A stretch of DNA of 64,000 nucleotides, from NCBI RefSeq assembly GCF_016415625.1, contig NZ_WBXP01000008.1, positions 1 through 64,000 of the forward strand, read 5' to 3'. A model generated the notes under the pieces. The model was not told where the DNA came from and did not search any database. It saw only the letters and a program-made list of their open reading frames with translations. This DNA comes from Shimwellia pseudoproteus (GTDB taxonomy: Bacteria; Pseudomonadota; Gammaproteobacteria; Enterobacterales; Enterobacteriaceae). Shown here piece after piece: positions 8,421-18,858 of this stretch (position 1 is its first letter; each line of letters starts with the position of its first letter). The position numbers and the translations under genes were made by a program.

Positions 8421-11104
8421 ATGCGCCAGGCCGACACTTCCTTTATTAGCAAGTTTTCTTTTATGCCGGGGAACATCACCCGCTTCTTCCTGTTGCTGGT
8501 GATCATGCTGCTGATTGCCATGGGGGTGCTGGTACAGAATGCGACGACGGGCTGGCTGAAGAATAAAAGCTATCAGGTGGCGGATATCAGCCGCCTGCTG
8601 GAAAAGCGCGTTGAAACCTACCGCTATGTCACCTGGCAGATTTATGACAATATCGCCGCCCCCCAAGGCAGCGATACCAGTAATGGCTTACAGGAAACCC
8701 GGCTACGCCAGGATGTCTATTATCTGGAGAAGACGCGCCATAAAACGGAAGCACTGATCTTTGGCTCCCACGACAGCGGTACCCTGGACATGGCCCAGCG
8801 GATTTCCGGCTATCTGGATACCCTATGGGGTGCACAGACCCCCCCTGGTCGATGTACTACCTGAATGGCCAGGATAACAGCATGATAATGGTCTCTACCC
8901 TGCCGCTCAAAGACCTGACCGCCGGATTCAAAGAGTCCGGCGTGGAAAATATGGTGGATTTACGGCGGGCAGAGATGTTGCAGCAGGCCAATGTGCTGGA
9001 TGAGCGGGAGAGCTTTTCACCGCTGCGCCAGCTCGGCTGGCAAAACAGCTATTACTTTACCCTGAGGACCACCTTTAACCAGCCGGGGCACCTGGCCACG
9101 GTGGTGGCGTTTGATCTGCCGGTTAACGATTTAATCACCCCGGACATGTCGCTGGACAGTATCCGGCTCGATCCCATCACCAACGGTGGTGCCAATAAAA
9201 ACACCCCGGAAAATGTCACGGTTAACTTTAACGGCACCCGGATTGATATCGCCTCCCCCATCAATACCAGCCAGTTGCGCCTTGTCTGGCAAGTGCCCAC
9301 CAGCATGTTGCTGAGCCAGTCCCTGCAAAATATTGCCTTACCGCTGCTGCTGAATATCGTGCTGCTTATCATGGCCATGTACGGCTATATTCGCTTCCGC
9401 CAGCCGCCGGTGAGCCCCACCACCACTGCGGCGGCCCCCACTTCCCCGGGGAATAACGAATTACAAACCCTGCGCGCACTCAATGAAGAGATTGTCGCCC
9501 AGCTTCCCCTGGGCCTGCTGGTTCATGATCTGGACGCTAACCGTACGGTTATCAGCAATAAGATTGCCGATCACCTGCTGCCCCACCTGAACCTGCAAAA
9601 TATCGCCAGCCTGGCCGATCAACATCAGGGGGTTATCCAGGCCACGATTAATAATGAACTCTACGAAATCCGCCAGTACCGCAGCCAGATAGCCCCGCGT
9701 ACCCAAATTTTTGTGATCCGCGATCAGGACAAAGAAGTGCTGGTCAATAAAAAGCTCAAACAGGCTCAGCGGCTTTATGAAAAAAACCAACAAGGGCGAG
9801 TCTCTTTTATGGAACATATTGGGGAGGCACTGAAAGCCCCTACCCTGCGCCTCGCCACCCAGGCCAGCCAGTTACCCCGCGATAGCGGCGCCGCCGTGGT
9901 GGCAACCGCCGAGAATATCCTGCGCCTGGTGCAGGAGATCCAGTTACTCAACGCCCTTGAAGCGGACACCTGGGAAGGGGAGAGCCAGCGCTTTACCCTC
10001 CAGGGTCTGGTGGATGAAGTGGTACCGGAGGTGCTACCCGGGATCCGCCGTAAGGGGCTGCAACTGCTGGTGAATAACCAACTGGCCGCCGGTGCCGCCC
10101 GTCACGGTGATCGTGAAGCGCTACGCACCATTTTGCTGATGCTGCTGCACTATGCGCTGGTCACCACCCGTATTGGCAAAATCACCCTCGAAATCGATCA
10201 GGATACCTCGTCACCGGAGCGGTTAACCTTCCGAATCATTGATACCGGCACCGGCATCAATAACGATGAAATAGATAATTTGCACTTCCCGTTCTTCAGC
10301 CCGACCAGCGCCGACGAACAGCAACAGGCCAATGGCCTTACCTTTTATTTATGTAATCAGCTGGCGCGTAAACTGGGCGGGCACCTGAATATTAAGTCCC
10401 GGGATAGGTTAGGCACCCGTTATACGCTGCACGTCAAAATGCCGGTGGAGGCGCCAGACACCCCTGACGGCGCGGGCGACGAAGACGCGCCGGAGAAATT
10501 GCTGGATGACGTCGTCGCGATGGTGGATGTCACCGCCAATGAAGTGCGCCATATTATCACCCGCTTGCTGGAAAGCTGGGGGGCCACCTGCATCACCCCG
10601 GATGAGCGGCTGGCAAGTCAAGAATTCGATCTCTTTTTGACAGATAATCCGTCTAATCTTACAGCCAGCGGCGTGCTTTTAAGCGATGATGAGCCCGGTA
10701 TGCGCAAAATAGGTCACAATACATTTTGCGCTAACTTTAATATAAGCTCCGCAGTACAAGAAGCCGTGTTGCAACTCATTGAGGCGCAACTCTCCCAGGA
10801 GATTCAGGTGGAAACGGCATCTGGCAGCGACGAAAGCACACAACTTCATGCCAGCGGGTATTATGCTCTGTTTGCCGACACGGTACCGGAGGATGTCGAG
10901 AGACTGTATAATGAATCAGTGAGTAGCGATTTTGCAGCTCTGGCACAAACCGCACACCGTCTGAAAGGGGTATTTGCGATGTTAAATCTGATCCCTGGTA
11001 AACAGTTATGTGAAGCGCTGGAGCAGCATATTCGCGAGAAAGATGCTCCGGCCATAGAAAAATACATCAGCGACATTGACGGTTATGTCAAGCGCTTGCT
11101 ATAG
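8421..11104 (+). pseudogene. rcsD: RcsD phosphotransfer protein, interrupted by a one-base frameshift in this sequence
   Basis: RcsD relays phosphate from RcsC to RcsB in the envelope-stress phosphorelay. The N-terminal part (8421-8864) carries the first membrane segment ITRFFLLLVIMLLIAMG and runs out of frame after YLDTLWGAQTP. The rest (from about 8846 to 11104) continues in another frame with WSMYYLNGQDNS, the second membrane segment, the HATPase-like and ABL domains, and the Hpt domain (AQTAHRLKGVF, with the phosphotransfer His). Adding one C to the C7 run at 8839-8845 restores an 894-codon frame that aligns without gaps to E. coli RcsD (890). The stop lies 16 bases before the rcsB ATG. 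A sequencing undercall is likely; true inactivation or slippage is possible. Confidence 0.93.
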
Positions 11105-11120
11105 CAAGGTAGCCTATAAC

Positions 11121-11771
11121 ATGAACAATATGAACGTAATCATTGCCGATGACCACCCGATTGTTTTATTCGGCATTCGTAAATCACTAGAACAAATCGA
11201 GTGGGTAAACGTCGTCGGTGAGTTCGAAGATTCCACGGCGCTTATCAATAACCTCCCCAAGCTTGATGCTCACGTACTGATTACCGATCTCTCAATGCCG
11301 GGAGATAAATACGGTGATGGCATTACGCTTATCAAATACATCAAACGTCACTTCCCGTCGATCTCGATTATTGTTCTGACCATGAACAATAACCCGGCGA
11401 TTTTGAGCGCCGTGCTGGAACTGGATATCGAAGGTATTGTGCTGAAACAAGGGGCGCCAACCGATCTGCCGAAGGCGCTGGCCGCACTGCAAAAAGGCAA
11501 GAAATTTACCCCGGAAAGCGTATCGCGCCTGCTGGAAAAAATCAGCGCGGGCGGTTACGGCGACAAACGCCTGTCACCGAAAGAAAGCGAAGTATTGCGT
11601 CTGTTCGCCGAAGGCTTCCTGGTAACCGAAATTGCCCGCAAGCTGAACCGCAGTATTAAAACCATCAGCAGCCAGAAGAAATCCGCCATGATGAAACTGG
11701 GTGTGGATAACGATATCGCCCTGCTTAATTACCTCTCGTCCGTCAGCCTTCCGGCGTCCGACAAAGAATAA
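11121..11771 (+). CDS. rcsB: RcsB, response regulator of the Rcs phosphorelay
   Basis: DNA-binding regulator controlling capsule, motility and envelope-stress genes, active as a homodimer or with RcsA, GadE and BglJ. The 216-residue protein is almost identical to E. coli RcsB: receiver domain with D10, D11 and phosphoacceptor D56 (LITDLSMPG), and a LuxR-type HTH at about 150-205 (SPKESEVLRLFAEGFLVTEIA). ATG 11121 is chosen because it matches the conserved MNNMNVIIADD start; an in-frame ATG at 11076 lies inside rcsD. It is probably co-transcribed with rcsD, and E. coli also has a promoter inside rcsD. Confidence 0.98.
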   Translation: MNNMNVIIADDHPIVLFGIRKSLEQIEWVNVVGEFEDSTALINNLPKLDAHVLITDLSMPGDKYGDGITLIKYIKRHFPSISIIVLTMNNNPAILSAVLELDIEGIVLKQGAPTDLPKALAALQKGKKFTPESVSRLLEKISAGGYGDKRLSPKESEVLRLFAEGFLVTEIARKLNRSIKTISSQKKSAMMKLGVDNDIALLNYLSSVSLPASDKE

Positions 11772-11784
11772 TTACCGATATCAG

Positions 11785-11809
11785 GTGCCCCGTCCGGGGC
11801 ACTTTTTTT
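11785..11809 (+). terminator. Terminator of rcsDB
   Basis: A 7-bp stem GTGCCCC / GGGGCAC with a GTCC loop is followed by seven T, 14 bases past the rcsB stop. Confidence 0.92.
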
Positions 11810-11905
11810 GTCTGCTCTTCCGGCACTGTTGCCAACCCGGCCTCCTTTCCAGACATTGCCGCCAGACATTGCCTCCAGGTATTCCCCGGGACATAACGCC
11901 AGGCA

Positions 11906-14758
11906 CTACCCTTCCCGGCCATTGCGCACCTGCGCCGCAAATGCCGCAAGGGTCTTTTTAATCACATCCAGCGTCACCGGCTTCGACAGGCAGCTATCCA
12001 TACCGGACTCCAGACAGCGCTGGCGCTCTTCTGCCAGAGCATTCGCCGTCACCCCAATCACCGGCAGCGTTAACCCCAGCTGGCGAATCCGCTGGGTCAG
12101 GCGATAGCCGTCCATATTAGGCATGTTCACATCACTGAGGACGATATCAATATGGTTCTTACTTAACACATTCAGGGCATCCACCCCATCCTGAGCGGTT
12201 TTACACTGGTACCCCAGGGATCCCAGTTGATCCGCCAGCAGGCGCCGGTTAATCGGATGATCATCCACCACCAGGATCATCATGTCGTCATTACGTTCCG
12301 TGGCCGCCGCCACCGCAGGCAGTTCCGCCTCCCCGCTCACCAGCGGCACGTCAACCCGGTAGATTCGCCCCAGTAGCCCCATAATATCGTGGGCAAGGGC
12401 CAGGCTCTGTAACCACACCCCCGGGGACTGTAAAACCGGCACCCCGATATGGCGACGGCAGAACGCCACCACCCCCAGCCCGCACCATTCCTGCGGCGCG
12501 GCCTGATCGGTCAGCAACACATCGTCTTTACCGGGCTGTGGCGCCACCTCCGGCTGGATCAGGGTATAGGTCATCCCGCTGCGGGCCAGTAACCGGCTCA
12601 GCATATCGCGCAGGGCGGCATTATGAATATCCAGCCAGCAATGTTTGCCCTGCAACCCGGCAATGGGCTCTGCCGGCGCCAGCGTCGCCCGCCACAGGGG
12701 GATACGGATAGCAAACAGGCTCCCCATCCCCACTTCGGTTTCTACGGCGATATCGCCGTCCATCATATTGATAAGCTTTTCACAGATAGCCAGCCCAAGG
12801 CCGGTCCCCTGGAAATTACGCTGGACACCGGTCCCCACCTGGAAGAATGGATCAAACAGCCGCAGAACCTCTTTTTCCGGTATCCCGACCCCGGTATCCC
12901 GGACTTCAAAGGTCAGGTACTCTCCCTCCACCGCCACCCGCAGGATAATACAGCCGACATCGGTAAATTTAATGGCGTTGCTCAGCATGTTAGAGATAAC
13001 CTGCTGCAAACGCATCGGATCCCCTTCCATCTGCAGCGGGACATCCGGCTCAATAAAGCAGTACATTGCCAGTTGCTTACGCACCACCAGCGGGTGGTAG
13101 TTCGCCACAATGTGGTTCATTACCTCCCGGGGGGAGAACGGCCGCGGTTCGATTTTCAGTTGCTCGGATTCAATTTTAGAGAAGTCGAGAATATCGCTGA
13201 TAATTTTCAGCAACAGGCTGGAGGAGTTATTCATCGCCGTGACCAGCCGATCGACCCCATTAGGCAGCGCTTTCGTCTGTAACAGATCGAGGTTACCGAT
13301 AATACCGTATAGCGGGGTGCGTAATTCGTGACTCACGGTGGCGAGGAACATGGATTTTGACTGGCTGGCCTGTTCCGCCGCCTGGGCCATTTCCTGAAGG
13401 GACTCTTCCATTTTTACCCGGGCGCTGACATCCACCAGCACACAAATCGCCACATTCTCGTTGCGGTAGCGGGAGTGCACAAAGCTGATTTGCAGGTTGG
13501 TATTATTACTGGTCAGCACATCAACAAAGTTCACCTGCTGGCCGCAGATAATCTGCGTCAGCCGCTGGCGGTCTTCGTGGGTCAGAATACTCAGGTAATT
13601 GTGGGCCAGCTCGTTACTCAGGATATTGGTCCCGTCCTGAGTACGCAAAATACAGATCCCCACCGGGGCGGAGGCAACAATTTTACGGTTAAATTGCTCG
13701 TGCTCTTCCAGCCGCTGGGCATCACTCTCGGCGGGTAAAAAGATCCGCTTTTCATACATCCGGCACAGGGTAAACAGCACCCCGGCGGCCAGCAGGTTAA
13801 GCAAAAAGGCGTTGATGATAAGCACCCGTAACTGCTCAAGCAGCAGCGTGACCGGCACCGCATACACCACGCTCAGGGACGATGGCGGTAGCGTCTTACG
13901 CAGGGCCAGCGCTTTATACCCCTCGGTATAACCGAACCACACCGCCCCGCTCCCCCAGTGGGTGTCCTGGCGCGCCGGCGTCAGTGATTTTTGGTTGCTC
14001 AGCAACGGGCGGCCATTTTCATCCAGCAGGGTCATCTGCACCGGCAATACCCCAGGGGTGTAGAGGCTTTCCAGCCGCAGGGTCTGTTCTACCCCCAGCA
14101 GCCCCTGGCCTTGCTCCGCCTGGTAGACCGGCGCCAGAGAGTAAAAATAGCCAACACCGGGACGCGGGCCGGGGCTTATCCAGTAGAGATTGCTGTTGCC
14201 CCCATCCGGGGAAGCCGCCCCGCTGCGGGTAATCCGCTCATGGAGTGCTTTCAGCGCCTTTTCGCGATCGATAGACAGGGTGCGCAGCCCAAAATCCGCA
14301 ATACACAGATTATCGTCGCCGATCATAAATACCCGGTTAAGATCGTAGCTGGCAGCATAGTTATCTCGCCAGTAGCGCAGGAACAGCGCCAGAGACTGTA
14401 GCGGCCCCTGCCATTTTTCCGCCGCGTCTGCGCAATCAGTATCACCAAATAACGGGTTAAAATCCGGCAGATCCAGTTGCCCGGCATTAAGCCCGGCGGC
14501 GTTACCGCTCTCCCCGCTGCGGTTATCCGCCACGTATTGCAGCTCTTTTAGCACATCGGCGGTACGCTGAATGTAGCGCTGGGCCTGATCAAAATTGAGG
14601 TTAAACGCTTGATGAATTTCCGCTTCTTTGTCGTGCAATACCTTGATGATAAACAACGTCGAAAAAGTCGCTATCAGCAGCCAGACGGCCAGCGCCAGGG
14701 CGCGGAACAGGTAGCGGGAGACTTTTAGTGTTGAGCGGAAAGAGACGAAATATTTCAA
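11906..14758 (-). CDS. rcsC: RcsC, hybrid sensor kinase/phosphatase of the Rcs phosphorelay
   Basis: Inner-membrane hybrid kinase of 950 residues (E. coli 949). It has a membrane segment at about residues 20-42, a large periplasmic domain, a second membrane segment near residue 315, a PAS-like linker, a DHp domain with His in TVSHELRTPLYG near residue 480, a HATPase (EVRDTGVGIPEKE, GTGLGLAICEKL), the RcsC-specific ABL domain, and a C-terminal receiver with the aspartate in VLSDVNMPNMDG. It phosphorylates RcsB through RcsD, so its output depends on whether the rcsD lesion is real. It is convergent with rcsB. E. coli has the ato and yfa genes between rcsC and gyrA; here gyrA follows directly. 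Confidence 0.97.
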   Translation of the reverse strand: MKYFVSFRSTLKVSRYLFRALALAVWLLIATFSTLFIIKVLHDKEAEIHQAFNLNFDQAQRYIQRTADVLKELQYVADNRSGESGNAAGLNAGQLDLPDFNPLFGDTDCADAAEKWQGPLQSLALFLRYWRDNYAASYDLNRVFMIGDDNLCIADFGLRTLSIDREKALKALHERITRSGAASPDGGNSNLYWISPGPRPGVGYFYSLAPVYQAEQGQGLLGVEQTLRLESLYTPGVLPVQMTLLDENGRPLLSNQKSLTPARQDTHWGSGAVWFGYTEGYKALALRKTLPPSSLSVVYAVPVTLLLEQLRVLIINAFLLNLLAAGVLFTLCRMYEKRIFLPAESDAQRLEEHEQFNRKIVASAPVGICILRTQDGTNILSNELAHNYLSILTHEDRQRLTQIICGQQVNFVDVLTSNNTNLQISFVHSRYRNENVAICVLVDVSARVKMEESLQEMAQAAEQASQSKSMFLATVSHELRTPLYGIIGNLDLLQTKALPNGVDRLVTAMNNSSSLLLKIISDILDFSKIESEQLKIEPRPFSPREVMNHIVANYHPLVVRKQLAMYCFIEPDVPLQMEGDPMRLQQVISNMLSNAIKFTDVGCIILRVAVEGEYLTFEVRDTGVGIPEKEVLRLFDPFFQVGTGVQRNFQGTGLGLAICEKLINMMDGDIAVETEVGMGSLFAIRIPLWRATLAPAEPIAGLQGKHCWLDIHNAALRDMLSRLLARSGMTYTLIQPEVAPQPGKDDVLLTDQAAPQEWCGLGVVAFCRRHIGVPVLQSPGVWLQSLALAHDIMGLLGRIYRVDVPLVSGEAELPAVAAATERNDDMMILVVDDHPINRRLLADQLGSLGYQCKTAQDGVDALNVLSKNHIDIVLSDVNMPNMDGYRLTQRIRQLGLTLPVIGVTANALAEERQRCLESGMDSCLSKPVTLDVIKKTLAAFAAQVRNGREG

Positions 14759-14834
14759 GGTAGTACCGCAAACAATGATGAGGTAAATAGCGCAATAACG
14801 ATAAGGTAACGGTAAACGGCCTCTGCCGCAATGC

Positions 14835-14862
14835 TAAAGAAAAGGGCCGGAGAACCGGCCCT
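14835..14862 (-). terminator. Terminator of gyrA
   Basis: On the minus strand an 8-bp stem AGGGCCGG / CCGGCCCT with a 4-base loop runs into TTTTCTTT, about 20 bases past the gyrA stop. Confidence 0.88.
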
Positions 14863-14883
14863 CTGTTAACAGCGTAAATCAGA

Positions 14884-17520
14884 TTATTCGTCTGCGTCGT
14901 CAGCGACATCATCATCGCCGTCAACTTCAGGGGCGATATCCTCTTCCCCTTCCGCAACGCTACCGTCGATGCTGTCGAGCTCTTCGTCGTCAACCGGTTC
15001 AGCAACGCGCTGCAGGCCAACCACGTGTTCGTCTTCCGCAGTACGGATCAGGATAACACCCTGGGTGTTACGCCCCACAATGCTCACCTCAGACACCCGG
15101 GTACGCACCAGGGTACCGGCATCGGTTATCATCATTATCTGGTCAGCATCATCTACCTGCACAGCGCCGACCACATTGCCGTTACGTTCCGTCACCTTGA
15201 TGGAGATAACCCCCTGGGTGGCGCGGGACTTGGTCGGATACTCTGCGGCAGAGGTCCGTTTACCGTAACCGTTCTGGGTGACCGTCAGGATAGTGCCTTC
15301 GCCACGCGGAATGATCAGCGAGACGACGCTATCGCTATCGGCCAGCTTGATACCGCGCACCCCGGTCGCCGTACGGCCCATGGCGCGCACAGCGTCTTCT
15401 TTGAAGCGCACCACTTTACCCGCGGCGGAGAACAACATCACCTCGTCAGACCCGGAGGTTAAATCCACACCGATAAGCTCATCACCGTCGTTCAGGTTAA
15501 CCGCAATGATCCCCGCAGAACGCGGACGGCTGAACTCTGTCAGCGCGGTTTTCTTCACGGTACCGCTGGCGGTGGCCATAAACACGTTCACGCCTTCGGC
15601 GTATTCGCGTACCGGCAGAATGGCGGTAATACGCTCATTCGGCTCCAGCGGCAGCAGGTTAACAATCGGACGGCCACGGGCACCACGGCTCGCTTCCGGC
15701 AACTGATACACCTTCATCCAGTACAGGCGACCACGGCTGGAGAAGCACAGAATGGTATCGTGGGTATTGGCCACCAGCAGGCGGTCAATAAAGTCTTCTT
15801 CTTTAATGCGGGCCGCAGATTTGCCCTTACCGCCGCGACGCTGCGCTTCATAATCGGACAGCGGCTGGTATTTCACATAGCCCTGGTGGGACAAGGTGAC
15901 TACCACGTCTTCCTGGCTTATCAGATCTTCAATATTGATATCAGCGCTGTTGGCGGTGATTTCAGTACGACGCGCATCGCCAAACTGATCGCGGATCAGC
16001 ACCAGCTCTTCGCGAATCACTTCCATCAGACGATCGGCATTGCCGAGGATAAACAGCAGCTCAGCAATCTGGGTCAGCAGCTCTTTATACTCGTCGAGCA
16101 GTTTTTCATGCTCAAGGCCGGTCAGCTTTTGCAGGCGCAGATCCAGGATAGCCTGGGCCTGCTGCTCGGTCAGATAATACTGGCCGTCACGGATACCGAA
16201 CTCCGGCTCCAGCCATTCCGGGCGGGCCGCGTCATCACCGGCGCTTGCCAGCATGGCGGCAACGTTACCCAGATCCCACGGACGGGCCACCAGGCCAGCT
16301 TTCGCTTCTGCCGGGGTCGGCGCATGACGGATAAGCTCGATGATCGGGTCAATGTTCGCCAGCGCCACCGCCAGTGCTTCAAGGATATGCGCACGGTCAC
16401 GGGCTTTACGCAGTTCGAAGATTGTCCGGCGGGTCACCACTTCACGGCGGTGGCGCACGAAGGCTTCGATAATGTCTTTCAGGTTAAGGATCTTCGGCTG
16501 GCCGTGATGCAGCGCCACCATATTGATCCCGAAAGAAACTTGCATCTGGGTCTGGGAGTACAGGTTATTCAGTACCACTTCGCCAACGGCGTCGCGTTTG
16601 ATCTCAATAACAATGCGCATCCCGTCTTTGTCAGACTCATCGCGCAGGGCACTGATGCCTTCAACCCGTTTGTCTTTGACCAGTTCGGCAATTTTTTCGA
16701 TCAGGCGCGCTTTGTTCACCTGATACGGAATTTCATGCACGATAATGGTTTCGCGGCCGGTTTTGGCGTCCGCTTCCACTTCAGCGCGGGCACGAATATA
16801 AATTTTGCCGCGGCCAGTACGGTACGCTTCTTCAATACCGCGACGGCCGTTAATGATGGCAGAGGTCGGGAAGTCCGGCCCCGGAATGTGCTCCATCAGC
16901 CCTTCAATGCTGATAGATTCATCATCGATATACGCCAGGCAGCCGTTGACCACCTCGGTGAGGTTATGTGGCGGAATATTGGTCGCCATACCAACGGCAA
17001 TACCGGAAGACCCGTTCACCAGCAGGTTGGGGATCTTGGTCGGCATAACGTCAGGAATTTTTTCCGTGCCGTCATAGTTGTCAACGAAATCGACAGTGTC
17101 TTTTTCCAGATCGGCCATCAGCTCATGGGCGATTTTCGCCATACGGATTTCCGTATAACGCATCGCTGCCGCGGAGTCACCGTCAATAGAACCAAAGTTG
17201 CCCTGACCGTCGACCAACATGTAACGCAGGGAAAAAGGCTGCGCCATACGAACGATAGTGTCATAAACGGCAGAGTCACCATGGGGGTGGTATTTACCGA
17301 TTACGTCACCAACAACACGGGCGGATTTTTTGTAGGCTTTGTTCCAGTCGTTGCCCAACACGTTCATGGCGTATAATACGCGACGGTGTACCGGTTTCAG
17401 TCCATCTCGGACATCTGGTAATGCACGGCCGACAATCACCGACATCGCATAATCCAGATAGGAGCTTTTCAGCTCTTCCTCAATGTTGACCGGTGTTATT
17501 TCTCTGGCAAGGTCGCTCAT
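14884..17520 (-). CDS. gyrA: GyrA, DNA gyrase subunit A
   Basis: The A subunit of gyrase cuts and rejoins DNA to introduce negative supercoils with GyrB. The protein is 878 residues (E. coli 875). It has the catalytic tyrosine in [10 protein letters not shown] (Y122), the GyrA-box-containing C-terminal beta-pinwheel (QRRGGKG) and the acidic C-terminal tail ([20 protein letters not shown]). In the quinolone-resistance-determining region, Ser83 and Asp87 are both wild type, so no common resistance substitution is present. It is flanked by ubiG in the E. coli order and has its own promoter and terminator. Confidence 0.99.
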   Translation of the reverse strand: MSDLAREITPVNIEEELKSSYLDYAMSVIVGRALPDVRDGLKPVHRRVLYAMNVLGNDWNKAYKKSARVVGDVIGKYHPHGDSAVYDTIVRMAQPFSLRYMLVDGQGNFGSIDGDSAAAMRYTEIRMAKIAHELMADLEKDTVDFVDNYDGTEKIPDVMPTKIPNLLVNGSSGIAVGMATNIPPHNLTEVVNGCLAYIDDESISIEGLMEHIPGPDFPTSAIINGRRGIEEAYRTGRGKIYIRARAEVEADAKTGRETIIVHEIPYQVNKARLIEKIAELVKDKRVEGISALRDESDKDGMRIVIEIKRDAVGEVVLNNLYSQTQMQVSFGINMVALHHGQPKILNLKDIIEAFVRHRREVVTRRTIFELRKARDRAHILEALAVALANIDPIIELIRHAPTPAEAKAGLVARPWDLGNVAAMLASAGDDAARPEWLEPEFGIRDGQYYLTEQQAQAILDLRLQKLTGLEHEKLLDEYKELLTQIAELLFILGNADRLMEVIREELVLIRDQFGDARRTEITANSADINIEDLISQEDVVVTLSHQGYVKYQPLSDYEAQRRGGKGKSAARIKEEDFIDRLLVANTHDTILCFSSRGRLYWMKVYQLPEASRGARGRPIVNLLPLEPNERITAILPVREYAEGVNVFMATASGTVKKTALTEFSRPRSAGIIAVNLNDGDELIGVDLTSGSDEVMLFSAAGKVVRFKEDAVRAMGRTATGVRGIKLADSDSVVSLIIPRGEGTILTVTQNGYGKRTSAAEYPTKSRATQGVISIKVTERNGNVVGAVQVDDADQIMMITDAGTLVRTRVSEVSIVGRNTQGVILIRTAEDEHVVGLQRVAEPVDDEELDSIDGSVAEGEEDIAPEVDGDDDVADDADE

Positions 17521-17563
17521 GTAACCGCTATCCCTCTATGTATCCCGGATTCAAAGGTCGCAA

Positions 17564-17569
17564 ATTATA
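17564..17569 (-). promoter_or_regulatory. gyrA promoter -10 element
   Basis: On the minus strand a perfect TATAAT lies 44 bases upstream of the gyrA ATG. A weak TTACCG -35 lies about 18 bases further upstream. A weak -35 fits the known supercoiling-sensitive gyrA promoter. Confidence 0.6.
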
Positions 17570-17771
17570 ACACAACCGCCCAAAGAGCGGTAAACCAGAT
17601 AGCGTTTCCTGGCGCCTTTCTTCGCGCTTCCGGCACCGGTTGTTCAGGATGGGCGATTAGCACACGGTGACAGGTGCAATCGGCCCCACAATGTTGCAAC
17701 ATAGCAGCCAGGGACGACTGATCTGCAACAGTGACCGTCGCCAGACCATGAACCAAGGAGCACGAGCCCGA

Positions 17772-18503
17772 ATGAACACCGAAAACACCCAATCTCCAGA
17801 GAATGTCGATCATGCGGAAATCGCCAAATTTGAGGCGGTGGCCTCGCGCTGGTGGGATATGGAAGGTGAGTTCAAACCGCTACACCGCATTAATCCGCTC
17901 CGCCTCGGCTACATCACCAACCGCAGCAACGGTCTGTTCGGCAAGAAGGTCCTGGATGTGGGCTGCGGCGGGGGCATTCTGGCCGAGAGCATGGCCCGGG
18001 AAGGGGCAAACGTGACCGGTCTGGATATGGGGGCGGAACCGCTGCTGGTGGCGCGCCTGCACGCCCTGGAGAGCGGCATACAGGTGGACTACATTCAGCA
18101 AACCGTCGAACAGCTCGCCTGCGAACACCCCGGGGAGTACGACGTGGTCACCTGTATGGAAATGCTCGAACACGTGCCGGACCCGGCCTCAGTGGTTAAG
18201 GCCTGCGCCCGGCTGGTGAAGCCCGGCGGCCATGTGTTTTTCTCCACCATTAACCGCAACGGCAAAGCCTGGCTGATGGCGGTGGTGGGCGCGGAATACA
18301 TTATGAATATGGTGCCCAAAGGCACCCATGATATTAAGAAGTTTATTAAACCGGCGGAGCTGCTGGGCTGGGTGGACAGCACCGATCTGCAGGAGCGCCA
18401 TATCACCGGCCTGCATTACAACCCGCTGACTGACCATTTCCGCCTTGGTGCCGGGGTTGACGTTAACTATATGTTGCACACACAGCACAAATTGCCCGAC
18501 TGA
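17772..18503 (+). CDS. ubiG: UbiG, ubiquinone biosynthesis O-methyltransferase
   Basis: SAM-dependent enzyme that performs both O-methylations of ubiquinone synthesis. The protein is 243 residues (E. coli 240) with the SAM-binding motif [16 protein letters not shown], the post-I acidic motif [15 protein letters not shown], and [16 protein letters not shown] 17772 is chosen because homology starts there ([20 protein letters not shown]) and AAGGAG lies upstream; an in-frame ATG at 17667 adds 35 unrelated residues. It is divergent from gyrA. In E. coli the autotransporter yfaL follows; here a non-coding nrdA regulatory region follows. Confidence 0.97.
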   Translation: MNTENTQSPENVDHAEIAKFEAVASRWWDMEGEFKPLHRINPLRLGYITNRSNGLFGKKVLDVGCGGGILAESMAREGANVTGLDMGAEPLLVARLHALESGIQVDYIQQTVEQLACEHPGEYDVVTCMEMLEHVPDPASVVKACARLVKPGGHVFFSTINRNGKAWLMAVVGAEYIMNMVPKGTHDIKKFIKPAELLGWVDSTDLQERHITGLHYNPLTDHFRLGAGVDVNYMLHTQHKLPD

Positions 18504-18527
18504 GAGGCACTCCCCGCCACCAAAATT

Positions 18528-18550
18528 GCGCGACATCAAGTCGCGCTTTT
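18528..18550 (+). terminator. Terminator of ubiG
   Basis: A perfect 7-bp stem GCGCGAC / GTCGCGC with a 5-base loop is followed by four T, 25 bases past the ubiG stop. Confidence 0.75.
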
Positions 18551-18723
18551 CACCGCTTCGCCGAAGAAATCAGCACTCGATCAATTTTCATAAAAAAAAT
18601 CCCGCTTATTGACTTTCAATGCAGCCCTTACCGGATGCGGACTTACCGTTTTTTTACCTGGCGCAACCTCAAATTAACCTCAAATGCAACCCTTGTACTG
18701 AAAAGAATCCCGACTAGAATAAC

Positions 18724-18771
18724 TCACCATATAGCGTTAATCGTAAAACACACCCCCTACATATAGTATTT
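18724..18771 (+). promoter_or_regulatory. Paired NrdR boxes upstream of nrdA
   Basis: Two ATATAG-centred sequences, CACCATATAGCG (about 18725-18736) and TACATATAGTAT (about 18758-18769), are 32 bases apart. That is three helical turns, the spacing known for NrdR box pairs. NrdR is the ATP/dATP-sensing repressor of ribonucleotide reductase genes. Confidence 0.65.
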
Positions 18772-18808
18772 ATCCACAAACACAATCACTATTGCGGTTT
18801 GTGGATAA
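18770..18808 (+). promoter_or_regulatory. Two inverted DnaA boxes upstream of nrdA
   Basis: A perfect TTATCCACA at 18770-18778 faces its inverse TGTGGATAA at 18800-18808, 21 bases apart. E. coli nrdAB is regulated by DnaA through two 9-mers in its promoter. The 355-base ubiG-nrdA gap otherwise holds the ubiG terminator, the NrdR boxes and unassigned AT-rich sequence. Confidence 0.82.
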
Positions 18809-18858
18809 GTAGCGGGTATTTCATTTTCACCGTTAATTCACGGACAGGTATAATCGGC

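Noticed and set aside
11810-11900. Tandem CCAGACATTGCC-like repeats between rcsB and rcsC
   Set aside because: Only two or three short imperfect copies are present; too little to call a repeat element.
17260-17285. Quinolone-resistance change in GyrA
   Set aside because: Codons 83 and 87 read Ser and Asp, the susceptible residues.
15760-17376. A 538-codon plus-strand frame inside gyrA
   Set aside because: It is the antisense shadow of the conserved gyrA gene, open because of GC-rich codon bias; no recognisable domain.
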